From positions 1-7,198 of the forward strand of contig JAHDGP010000237.1 in assembly GCA_020627525.1 (NCBI GenBank): a stretch of 7,198 nucleotides of DNA. Direction: 5' to 3'. Positions 1 to 6,104 of the stretch are shown in pieces. The notes below the pieces were generated by a model that was given only the letters and a program-made list of their open reading frames with translations, had not been told where the DNA came from and made no database searches. Every line of letters begins with the position of its first letter. Within the stretch, counting starts at the first letter, position 1. The stretch comes from Bacteroidota bacterium (GTDB lineage Bacteria > Bacteroidota > Bacteroidia > Chitinophagales > UBA2359). A program made the translations under genes and the position numbers.

Positions 1-87
1 GTATATATATTCTTGTGCATTTTTTGTGTTTTCTTCTTTTAAATTATCGCCAACAACATTGTATTAGCAATCACATTCAAATCAAAA

Positions 88-834
88 TTATTTTATTTGA
101 AAAACGGCTTTTACTTCGTATCTCAATTTAATTTCAGGTACATCATCTACGCTGTTTTCTGATTTTGGATTGCCAATAGAAACATTAGAGTTAGAATGTC
201 TTAAAGGGTTATACTCATATTGTCTATAACCATAATATCCATAGGGCCAATAATTGGGAACATTAATTGTTCGTGCTGAATCAACATCGTTAATTTCTTC
301 AATTGATACTACTGCTCCCAATTTTTCTCCTATACTTTCTAATAAATATTCGGCTTTAGCTTTAGCTGCTTTTATAGCTTCAATTTTTACCTGTTTCCTG
401 ATTTCTGTTAAATTACTATTGTGCGTATTTAGTATTTTTAAATTTCTCACCCAGGGTTCATTTAAATCTTTAACCAGAGCCATAAAATCTGTGTCTTCGT
501 CTAATTTAAGCTTAACATTTCTTCTATTTTTCAAAGAGCCTCTGTAACTCCACCACGAATACCAATTGTATTTATCATAATTTAGGGATACATCATCTGT
601 TGCTATATCATGAGAACTCAATATTTCTAGAAACCTTTTATAGATATTTTCTATATTGGAATGGTTTCCAGTTGTCGTTAAAACCAGTTCCAATTCAACT
701 TGGTCTGGGTTTACAATTGTTTCTGCACTACCAATAACGGTGATTTGACGATCTGATATGTCTGACTTTTTCTGTGCAGTTAAGGACACCTGAAAAAGTA
801 ACAATAGAATAGATATTTGGAATTTCATTTGCAT
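88..834 (-). CDS. Secreted SIMPL-domain (DUF541) protein
   Basis: The 248-residue product carries an N-terminal signal peptide (hydrophobic residues about 8-20, ending near LTAQ-KK), so it is exported to the periplasm or surface. The mature part begins with ITVIGSAETIVNPDQVEL (residues 31-48), typical of the first strand of SIMPL domains. Residues 146-180 hold the Ala/Lys-rich helix (AIKAAKAKAEYLL, then IGEKLGAVVSIEE) that is the family hallmark, and the C-terminus IKLRYEVKAVFQIK is the usual last strand. Length is normal for the family. An insert at about 194-210 is rich in Tyr and Trp, and another aromatic cluster lies at 86-97. Members such as YggE and BP26/OMP28 have been linked to stress tolerance and oligomeric envelope assemblies, but no enzymatic role is established. 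M3 (ATG ending at 826) is an equally good start. It follows the thioredoxin gene by 94 bp with no clear promoter, so co-transcription is possible. Confidence 0.85.
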   Translation of the reverse strand: MQMKFQISILLLLFQVSLTAQKKSDISDRQITVIGSAETIVNPDQVELELVLTTTGNHSNIENIYKRFLEILSSHDIATDDVSLNYDKYNWYSWWSYRGSLKNRRNVKLKLDEDTDFMALVKDLNEPWVRNLKILNTHNSNLTEIRKQVKIEAIKAAKAKAEYLLESIGEKLGAVVSIEEINDVDSARTINVPNYWPYGYYGYRQYEYNPLRHSNSNVSIGNPKSENSVDDVPEIKLRYEVKAVFQIK

Positions 835-928
835 TAGTGATTTTTTTCACTGCAAACGATTTCCATTTGTAAAATATTCTTTAAAATTATTTTTAAGATT
901 TAGATGAATGGCAGTTTTACCAAAAAAA

Positions 929-1432
929 CTAATGCGCCATATCTCTCAATTGGTCGATATAAGTTTTAGCAGTCCAATCATAGGTGCCTTCGTAGACAGC
1001 TAGGATCATTCCGTTTTTGATAATGTATGTGTGAGGTAAAATATCCACGCCTAAATCTGTTTTTGAAACAGGTGAGTAGAGGTGCATAAACGGATATTTG
1101 TATTTTCTTTTGAAATTGACAATGTTCATTGGATTGTCGTCAGAAACCAAAACGAATTCGTAATTGGTGTCTTTGAGTTGTTCTTTGGCGTATTTGATGC
1201 TAGGCATTTCTTTGAGACAAGGAGCACACCAAGATGCCCAAAAGTTTAGAAAAATGGTTTTATCGTACATTTCATCTAAATTGACTTCATTGCCATCTAA
1301 ATCTTCAAAAATGAAACTGTAAGAAGCACCAACTAGAGGGTGTTTTGTGTGTTTGTTTACATCATCCGATTTTGCAGCGATAAGCAGCACAAATCCTATT
1401 AATACAAAAAGACTTTTAGTAAAAGATCTCAT
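929..1432 (-). CDS. TlpA/ResA-like periplasmic thioredoxin
   Basis: The 167-residue protein has an N-terminal hydrophobic segment (residues 7-20) after MRSFTK that acts as a signal peptide or membrane anchor. No lipobox cysteine is present. The thioredoxin fold follows: FEDLDGNEVNLDEM (42-55) is the usual AhpC-TSA/redoxin entry, FLNFWASWCAPCLKEMPS (61-78) holds the CxxC active site with C69 and C72, and P133 in ILPHTYII is the cis-proline expected opposite the active site. The family catalyses thiol-disulfide exchange outside the cytoplasm, often reducing apocytochrome c or repairing disulfides. The actual partner here cannot be told. A TACCTTTG promoter element lies about 127 bp upstream, just after the stop of the ligase-like gene, so it probably has its own transcript that may continue into the SIMPL gene. 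Confidence 0.88.
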   Translation of the reverse strand: MRSFTKSLFVLIGFVLLIAAKSDDVNKHTKHPLVGASYSFIFEDLDGNEVNLDEMYDKTIFLNFWASWCAPCLKEMPSIKYAKEQLKDTNYEFVLVSDDNPMNIVNFKRKYKYPFMHLYSPVSKTDLGVDILPHTYIIKNGMILAVYEGTYDWTAKTYIDQLRDMAH

Positions 1433-1445
1433 AGGGATTATTGTT

Positions 1446-1487
1446 TTGTTAACAATACAATGTTGTTTTCATTGAGCCACGATGGCT
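1446..1487 (-). other. Palindrome and hairpin in thioredoxin-gene leader
   Basis: The roughly 120-nt leader between the promoter element at 1559 and the start at 1432 contains a perfect 10-bp palindrome TTGTTAACAA (1446-1455) and a perfect GC-rich stem AGCCA/TGGCT with a 3-nt loop (1475-1487). These could be an operator and a leader hairpin. No T-run follows on either strand, so a terminator is not supported. Function is unknown. Confidence 0.3.
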
Positions 1488-1558
1488 ACAGTTTTGTGAG
1501 GAGTGTTTGTTGTTATATTTATATATAGAAAAATACCATACTTTTCCGTAATAGTCTG

Positions 1559-1589
1559 CAAAGGTAAACCATTTTTTACTCATCTACAG
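1559..1589 (-). promoter_or_regulatory. Bacteroidota-type promoter for thioredoxin gene
   Basis: Read on the minus strand, 1566-1559 is TACCTTTG, an exact match to the Bacteroidota -7 consensus TAnnTTTG, followed by CAGAC. About 20 bp upstream lies CTG (1589-1587), one base off the -33 TTG. The element overlaps the region immediately after the stop codon of the ligase-like gene and points at the thioredoxin gene, predicting a leader of roughly 120 nt. Confidence 0.6.
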
Positions 1590-3054
1590 AAAAATTGTCA
1601 TTATTATCCTCCAAAGCTCGCTGATTCCGAAGGTCGATATTCACCAAAATCGCCATATTTATAAAGAATAAAGAGCCTATTTCGTCAGTTTCTATAAGGT
1701 CTGCCATAAACAAATTAGCCATTATCATAAGCTGGCAGATCAGTATCGCCATCGCCAGTTGCTTGTCTTTTTTATCTTTCGATTGATGGCAAACACGTTC
1801 TCCCCAAACGAAAAAGTAGATGATTAAAGCCATAAATATTATAAATCCTGGCCAACCTTGCTCTATCAAAACCAACAGAAAGTAATTGTGAACAGTTGAA
1901 TGCTCTTCGTTGTCACTTACATAGGTTTCAAAGAGAGAGGTAGTATAAGATTTATAAAAATGATAAAAATTACCTGGACCAAAACCAGTCGTTTTCTCAT
2001 CATTACTCATCGCTATTCCCGCAATCCAGCGATGAAAACGCTCAACCGTCGAAACATCCTGCAACTGCAATGTTGCTGATAAATGATCGTCTAAATCGGT
2101 ATGATAGATCGTTTTGTCAAAATCGGGCGCAAAATTTAGATAATTGTTGCCCACTATCATAAAAGTCAGTCCAAATGTCAAAGCGACCAATCCAGCCGTA
2201 ATAGCAGGTTTGATTAGGCGGTTGTTAAATATAAAGTATGCTATTGGTATTATAAATACCGAAACATACGCTGCTCTTGTATAAGCAAAAAATATTCCAA
2301 GAAGCACAATTATAAAACCAACATTGATGGTAAATCTAGGAATTTTGCCAAAGTCATACCATTTTCTAATCACCAACATAAAAGGCAGCACTAGTGCTAG
2401 CATTACAGCATAATCAACGTGATTTCGGAAAAAGGGTCCCATCGTTTTGTTGACATCCTCAAAGTCAAAGCCGTAGGCAGAATGTCGTAGCATTGCATAG
2501 ACAGCTACCATCATCAGTGGCAAAAGAATGCCCCAAAAGGCAGGACGGAAGTCTTTTGCTTTCTTGATAAACATCCCTACTAAAAAATAGAAAGTAGCGA
2601 TGTACCAGATTTTTGCTAAAAAAAATTTAAAAGAAATAAAAAATATTTTAGAGAAAATAGCAGACACACCTATCCACAGAAGATGAACCAAGACCAACTG
2701 GGTCATAGGATGATTGAAAAACTTATAGTCGATTTTTTTGGGATTGCCTAAGCAAAAAAGAATTAGACAGAGCATTAAATAGACCATCAGTGGCTCAGAG
2801 GGTAAATCGGTTCCAAAACCACCTGGCAACTCTATTTCTGCCGAAATGGGGAGCAATATAAAAATGCCTAGAAATACTCGCTTGAAATCGGCAACAGTCG
2901 CTAATAATAGTATCAAAATAAGCGGCAGCGCCAATATCATCATTTCATCCATATATACAGCCGCTGCAACGGATGCCAAAAGGATCGTTCCAATCGCAGC
3001 AAACAAATACTTTGGATTGATTTGTTCAGCTTTTAAGTGGGAGAAAAACTTCAA
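1576..3054 (-). CDS. O-antigen ligase/polymerase-family (Wzy_C-like) membrane protein
   Basis: The 492-residue product is a polytopic inner-membrane protein with about ten to twelve hydrophobic segments (for example 17-33, 38-54, 59-70, 88-102, 118-137, 148-163, 173-188, 213-229, 243-258, 262-276, 285-301, 391-416 and 433-452). Between the last two groups lies a large polar loop at about 302-390, as in WaaL and Wzy proteins. Family-type motifs are TRAAYVS (259-265), VERFHRW (337-343), GFGPGNF (357-363) and HNYFLLVLIEQGWPG (389-403). The first resembles the usual Arg-containing helix start, and the last matches the HNxxL...E.G..G signature after the loop. Family members join or polymerise undecaprenyl-linked glycans at the periplasmic face. 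Ligase and polymerase cannot be told apart from the sequence, and no glycosyltransferases are adjacent to help. It lies 185 bp after pdxA with no clear promoter of its own. Confidence 0.8.
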   Translation of the reverse strand: MKFFSHLKAEQINPKYLFAAIGTILLASVAAAVYMDEMMILALPLILILLLATVADFKRVFLGIFILLPISAEIELPGGFGTDLPSEPLMVYLMLCLILFCLGNPKKIDYKFFNHPMTQLVLVHLLWIGVSAIFSKIFFISFKFFLAKIWYIATFYFLVGMFIKKAKDFRPAFWGILLPLMMVAVYAMLRHSAYGFDFEDVNKTMGPFFRNHVDYAVMLALVLPFMLVIRKWYDFGKIPRFTINVGFIIVLLGIFFAYTRAAYVSVFIIPIAYFIFNNRLIKPAITAGLVALTFGLTFMIVGNNYLNFAPDFDKTIYHTDLDDHLSATLQLQDVSTVERFHRWIAGIAMSNDEKTTGFGPGNFYHFYKSYTTSLFETYVSDNEEHSTVHNYFLLVLIEQGWPGFIIFMALIIYFFVWGERVCHQSKDKKDKQLAMAILICQLMIMANLFMADLIETDEIGSLFFINMAILVNIDLRNQRALEDNNDNFSVDE

Positions 3055-3107
3055 ATCTTAACTAATAATGATTAAAAATAGACAATTGCGAAAGAATATT
3101 TTACTAT

Positions 3108-3224
3108 AAAAAAAATAGGTAAGTGATAAGATCAAATTAGCATACATAAATAATTTTCACAAAAAACTGATTATCAAAACTTTGAATTATATTTTGATGG
3201 TTGTTAAATTGGTCTTATCACTTA
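3108..3224 (-). terminator. Long nested inverted repeat with T-run after pdxA; candidate terminator or MITE-like relic
   Basis: TAAGTGATAAGA at 3120-3131 is matched perfectly by TCTTATCACTTA at 3213-3224. The pairing continues inward to about 23 bp per arm (3120-3142 and 3202-3224) with three mismatches. Inside lies a second perfect 7-bp stem, ATCAAAA (3173-3179) with TTTTGAT (3192-3198) and a 12-nt loop. Read on the minus strand, the structure starts 15 nt after the pdxA stop. It is followed, after CCTA, by eight T (3115-3108), which fits Rho-independent termination of pdxA. The 105-bp length with near-perfect ends also fits a MITE-like element. I see no convincing target-site duplication. 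Confidence 0.5.
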
Positions 3225-3239
3225 ATGGTTTAGTATTAA

Positions 3240-4340
3240 CTATAACTTATCAACAATTTTTTCTTGTCTTTCATCAATTCGTTCTTCTCTTAATTTTAAA
3301 GCATTGCGTTCGATGGGATTGGAATGCATATCATCGTAGGCAGCCCTATTTTTGAGAATGTCTTGTGCCATGAAAACGGCTTTTTGGAACGATTCGTGGT
3401 TTGCTATAAATTTTCCAGCAATATTATAAGCCGTTCCGTGATCAGGCGAAGTTCTTACATAGGGTAGACCAGCAGTAAAGTTGACGCCTTCCCCAAACGA
3501 TAATGCTTTGAAAGCTACCAAACCTTGATCGTGATACATAGCTAGGATTCCATCAAAATTTCTGAAATTGCCAGAACCAAAAAATCCATCAGCAGCAAAA
3601 GGACCAAAGGCAAGAATGTTTTCTTTTTCGTTGGCGTCTTTAATAACTGGACGAACAATGTTGTCATCTTCTGATCCGATCAACCCTTCGTCGCCAGCGT
3701 GTGGGTTAAGCGCAAGAACAGCTATTTTAGGACCATTGATATTAAAATCCCTTTTCAGAGATTCATCCATCAGTTTGAGTTTGGTCATAATTTTATCACC
3801 AGTAATATGACTTGCAATGTCTTTTACAGGAACGTGGTTGGTAACCAAAGCCACTTTGATATTATCGCTTACCAACATCATTAGGCTCTCTTTTGTCTCA
3901 AATTTTTCGGAGAAAAATTCTGTCTGTCCCGTAAACTGAGGCTTTTCAGTACTAATATGTTTTTTGTTTACAGGCAAAGTAATAATGGCGTCAATTTTAT
4001 TTTGAGAAATGTCATAAGCAACTGCTTCCAAAGCCTTTAAGGAATACAAACCGTGCTTGACATCGGGCACACCCAAGTTTATATCTACCTGCTCTTCCCA
4101 GCAATTGATGATATTAAAAGCGTCATTTTTACATTTTTCAGGTGTGCTGATAATGTTGTATTTAAAATCGTGCTTTTTGAACACATTTCTATGATAAGAA
4201 AGCGATTTAGAAGAGCCATATAAAATAGGTGTACAGCTTTGAAGCATCCTTTTGTCTTCAAAAGTTTTAATCAATACCTCCAAACCTATTCCGTTCAAAT
4301 CTCCAGTAGTTATGCCTATTTTGGGTTTTATGCGTTCCAT
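3240..4340 (-). CDS. pdxA: 4-hydroxythreonine-4-phosphate dehydrogenase (PdxA)
   Basis: PdxA oxidises 4-phosphohydroxy-L-threonine with NAD(P) in the cytoplasm, the step before PdxJ in the DXP-dependent pathway to pyridoxal phosphate. The 366-residue protein opens with KIGITTGDLNGIGLEV (7-22), the family start motif. The three metal-binding histidines are present at H169 (TNHVP), H214 (LNPHAG) and H270 (MYHDQG). Further family signatures are ADGFFGSG (250-257), GVNFTAGLPYVRTSPDHGTAYNIAGK in the segment 285-310, and the FEDKRML/INCWEE style of Bacteroidota homologues. The substrate-contact motif normally written GHTE reads GQTE here (138-141). This departs from the E. coli and Flavobacterium proteins as I recall them. 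A charged tail (345-366) extends past the conserved core. The ATG at 4340 lies about 30 bp downstream of a good promoter element. The related PdxA2 group acts on other phosphorylated acids, so the exact substrate is not certain. Confidence 0.93.
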   Translation of the reverse strand: MERIKPKIGITTGDLNGIGLEVLIKTFEDKRMLQSCTPILYGSSKSLSYHRNVFKKHDFKYNIISTPEKCKNDAFNIINCWEEQVDINLGVPDVKHGLYSLKALEAVAYDISQNKIDAIITLPVNKKHISTEKPQFTGQTEFFSEKFETKESLMMLVSDNIKVALVTNHVPVKDIASHITGDKIMTKLKLMDESLKRDFNINGPKIAVLALNPHAGDEGLIGSEDDNIVRPVIKDANEKENILAFGPFAADGFFGSGNFRNFDGILAMYHDQGLVAFKALSFGEGVNFTAGLPYVRTSPDHGTAYNIAGKFIANHESFQKAVFMAQDILKNRAAYDDMHSNPIERNALKLREERIDERQEKIVDKL

Positions 4341-4370
4341 TTTGTTCTTATTTTATACGTAAAGATAGCG

Positions 4371-4401
4371 CAAATGTAGATTATTTTGAATAATAGCTCA
4401 T
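4371..4401 (-). promoter_or_regulatory. Bacteroidota-type promoter for pdxA
   Basis: On the minus strand 4378-4371 reads TACATTTG, an exact TAnnTTTG -7 element followed by CGC. Exactly 20 bp further upstream is ATG (4401-4399), one base off the -33 TTG. The predicted start lies near 4365, giving a short leader of about 25 nt before the pdxA ATG at 4340. Confidence 0.6.
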
Positions 4402-4580
4402 TAGAGAGTGTAAACTAGGCTAAAGTTATAGAGGTAATTATCCTTAATCGCCTTTCTTTTAGGGACAGTTCCTAAATAACTCAGCGTCGGCTGCCGATCC
4501 GTTTTGATAGTTTGTCTCATTGTCAGTCAACGATTGAAATCATACTTAATTGTTACAGTAATCTGGTAATATTGATTAAC

Positions 4581-4725
4581 GGAGTAGATAAGTGTTATTT
4601 TGTTTTGAAAGCAGAAAAACAAAAACAAAGTGTCTTTATAGTGTCAAATTGTTCGCTACCGGAGTAACTAAGGGTTTTATAGTTTTGAAAATAGAAAGAT
4701 GAAACAAAGTGTCTTTTCAGTGACA
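4581..4725. repeat. Imperfect tandem direct repeat, period about 80 bp
   Basis: The 66-bp stretch beginning GGAGTA at 4581 recurs at 4661 with 13 mismatches and one single-base gap by eye, about four-fifths identity. Shared blocks are GGAGTA, TTTTGAAA, ACAAAGTGTCTTT and AGTGnCA. Unit one contains a perfect 9-bp stem TTTTGTTTT/AAAACAAAA (4598-4606 with 4616-4624) that is only partly kept in unit two. A third, shorter and weaker match (GTTTTGATAG, TGTCTCA, TGTCAGT) lies at about 4500-4527. No coding frame runs through the units. Confidence 0.6.
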
Positions 4726-4823
4726 GAACAAGCTTGGTAAAAGTTATAAATGCAATGCTGGTCTATTAAGTACTCAATTTTTTTGCCCGCGCACTTAAGT
4801 ATTTAGAGACACACAACTAGACA

Positions 4824-4891
4824 TTTTGTAGAAACAAACAGCATATAAAAAAAATATCTATTAGCTCCAAAGGAGCTCAACTTTTGTAGAA
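4824..4891. repeat. REP-like hairpin AGCTCC-AAA-GGAGCT flanked by 10-bp direct repeats
   Basis: A perfect 6-bp GC-rich stem, AGCTCC (4863-4868) and GGAGCT (4872-4877) with loop AAA, stands out in AT-rich surroundings. The 10-mer TTTTGTAGAA occurs on both sides (4824-4833 and 4882-4891). From memory, Bacteroidota genomes carry many dispersed hairpins of the AGCTCCnnnGGAGCT type next to TTGTAGAA, so this is probably a member of such a repeat family. On the minus strand a run of eight T follows the stem after about eight bases, but no minus-strand gene ends here. Confidence 0.5.
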
Positions 4892-5138
4892 GCTTTTGGA
4901 TATATTGTGCTTGTCACTGATTTTTAAAAATGGCTAGTTGTAAGATTTATTGAACTATTATTGAAAATGAATGTTTTATAGAAAAGGTATTTACCAATAG
5001 AAATTATACGTTTGTTAATTGTAACAAAAAAAGTTATAAATTTTTGCTTTTGATATCAAATGATATTATAATTGCACAAAAATTAAATATTACTTTTCTC
5101 TCTCTTAACTCTGTAGCTAAGAGTAGCGATAGCTTTAA

Positions 5139-5252
5139 GTTAAAGTTGATATTTGGGTATTAAATCTGCGTTTATTTAGCGCTGAATAAGAATTTTGTAA
5201 GTTAATTGAGCTTTTATTGGATTATTTAAATAAAAGGTCCATGGGCAGTTAG
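5139..5252 (+). pseudogene. Possible remnant of a phosphopantetheinyl transferase N-terminus (very tentative)
   Basis: One plus frame reads VKVDIWVLNLRLFSAE, a TAA stop at 5187-5189, then EFCKLIELLLDYLNKRSMGS and a TAG at 5250-5252. The pattern, a beta strand of the type VDIWxLNL, a short acidic helix with LIELL, then a D/E-x-x-x-R-S turn, resembles the start of Sfp-type 4'-phosphopantetheinyl transferases, where LLSxxExxRA follows the first strand. Such an enzyme would activate carrier domains of the neighbouring NRPS. No ATG start is visible, and the WxxKEA and GIDIE motifs cannot be found downstream. At this AT content a frame with few stops can arise by chance. Confidence 0.2.
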
Positions 5253-5361
5253 TTACAGTATTAATTGCATAAAATTAAAACTTAATTTGTTCAATCTAAA
5301 TGCTTAATTATTACTATTTCAATATCCAATATTTTTCATGAAGTTATAAAAAAAGAAGATA

Positions 5362-5434
5362 TAAGTTTGCAATAAAGCTAGCAGATATGGGCAGCTTTAT
5401 TTAGCATTTTTAGTTAAAAATAATTGTAAGTTTG
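5362..5434 (+). promoter_or_regulatory. Paired TAAGTTTG elements with inverted repeats; candidate promoter region
   Basis: TAAGTTTG, an exact TAnnTTTG match, occurs at 5362-5369 and again at 5427-5434. ATG at 5338-5340 lies about 21 bp upstream of the first, near the expected -33 position, and is one base off TTG. Just after the first element is a perfect 9-bp inverted repeat AATAAAGCT/AGCTTTATT (5371-5379 with 5393-5401). Just before the second is ATTTTTA-GT-TAAAAAT (5406-5421). If active, these would give the NRPS gene a leader of about 700 nt. No better-placed element was seen nearer 6120. Confidence 0.3.
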
Positions 5435-5624
5435 TGCCGAGCTTGACAAGAATTTTCCAAAACTCATAAAGGGTAAGAATAACAGGTAACTAAAAGTTAT
5501 TCATTACTTTAAATCTACCAAGCCATAATTTGTTATTTTTCTTAACTATTTGATTTTAAAATAGTTAGGGTGTTAATGGTATGGTCTATAGTGTCATTTA
5601 GCAACAAACTGCTATATATTCTAA

Positions 5625-6071
5625 TGTTTCAATTTTGATTTATTTTTATCTGGATACGCTGTACAACTGATTGAAGAAAATCTTAATGTTCAGTACTTTT
5701 TAGATATAAATGAATATGGCAATGGGTCTTTATTTTGTTCGCCTCTTTTAATGAATGCGAGTGAAATTAAAAATCAGACATTAACAAATTAAAAGATGTT
5801 TTGATAAAGATTTGTTGTGGAGATAATGGAATGTCAATAAGCTTCTAAAATCTCAAATAAAGGCAAGCTAAAATTGAATGAAGCGGTCGCTGAAAATGTA
5901 GGTCTATCACAATTTTTACAATTACTCAATTAGGTTAGCCAAAAATTAAAGGTCTTGTTGATTGTTTATTTGAAAGATGCAGGTAGTATTTAAACGTTAG
6001 ACCTAGAATGTAATGACTTTTTCATCACAAACTTAATTGAGTTTTCTCAGTACGCAGGATTTAAATTCTAA
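5625..6071 (+). pseudogene. Possible decayed coding sequence upstream of the NRPS gene
   Basis: Several plus-frame fragments read like protein but are broken by stops and frame changes. Frame 5625-5792 includes LIEENLNVQYFLDINEYGNG then SLFCSPLLMNASEIK. Shifting frame near 5771 gives KSDINKLKDVLIKICCGDNG up to a stop at 5846. From 5841, in the first frame again, come KLKLNEAVAENVGLSQFLQLLN, TAG (5931), a 19-residue piece, TAA (5991), and TLDLECNDFFITNLIEF and more up to TAA (6069). Joined across the shift, GNGSLFCSPLLMN plus SDINKLKDVL resembles the C-terminal end of class III aminotransferases (G-n-x-L-x-x-x-PL-x-x-x-x-x-DI-x-x-L). The last frame is also the frame of the NRPS gene. Chance is a real alternative at this AT content. 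Confidence 0.25.
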
Positions 6072-6097
6072 TTCTTGAGCAAACCCTAATTAGAAAA

Positions 6098-6104
6098 GGG
6101 AGGA
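6098..6104 (+). promoter_or_regulatory. Purine-rich GGGAGGA, weak ribosome-binding candidate
   Basis: GGGAGGA is the only Shine-Dalgarno-like run before the NRPS start. It lies 15 nt from the ATG, longer than the usual 5-9, but Bacteroidota rely little on this pairing. No alternative ATG, GTG or TTG is found between the in-frame stop at 6087-6089 and 6120. Confidence 0.35.

Noticed and set aside
254..547. Open frame on the plus strand opposite the SIMPL gene
   Set aside because: It lies wholly antisense to a well-supported gene, its translation is low-complexity hydrophobic without any family motif, and it has no promoter or ribosome-binding site.
836..851. AGTGA-TTTTTT-TCACT hairpin just before the SIMPL start codon
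   Set aside because: Only a 5-bp AT-rich stem with a poly-T loop, too weak to call a regulator or terminator.
2846..3061. Open frame on the plus strand opposite the start of the ligase-like gene
   Set aside because: It is antisense to the first membrane segments, and its composition simply mirrors them. No independent coding evidence.
3568..3884. Two overlapping plus-strand open frames opposite pdxA
   Set aside because: Both are antisense to conserved PdxA motifs and overlap each other in different frames, as expected for shadows of a real gene.
4487..4497. TCGGC-T-GCCGA palindrome
   Set aside because: It stands out as GC-rich, but a one-base loop cannot form a hairpin well and there is no companion site, so it is not listed as a feature.
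4581..4725. CRISPR array
   Set aside because: Only two or three diverged units with an 80-bp period, no short identical repeats with unique spacers and no cas genes.
4841..4877. Minus-strand Rho-independent terminator at the AGCTCC/GGAGCT hairpin
   Set aside because: A T-run follows on the minus strand but is about eight bases from the stem, and no minus-strand gene ends there. A dispersed hairpin repeat is the simpler reading.
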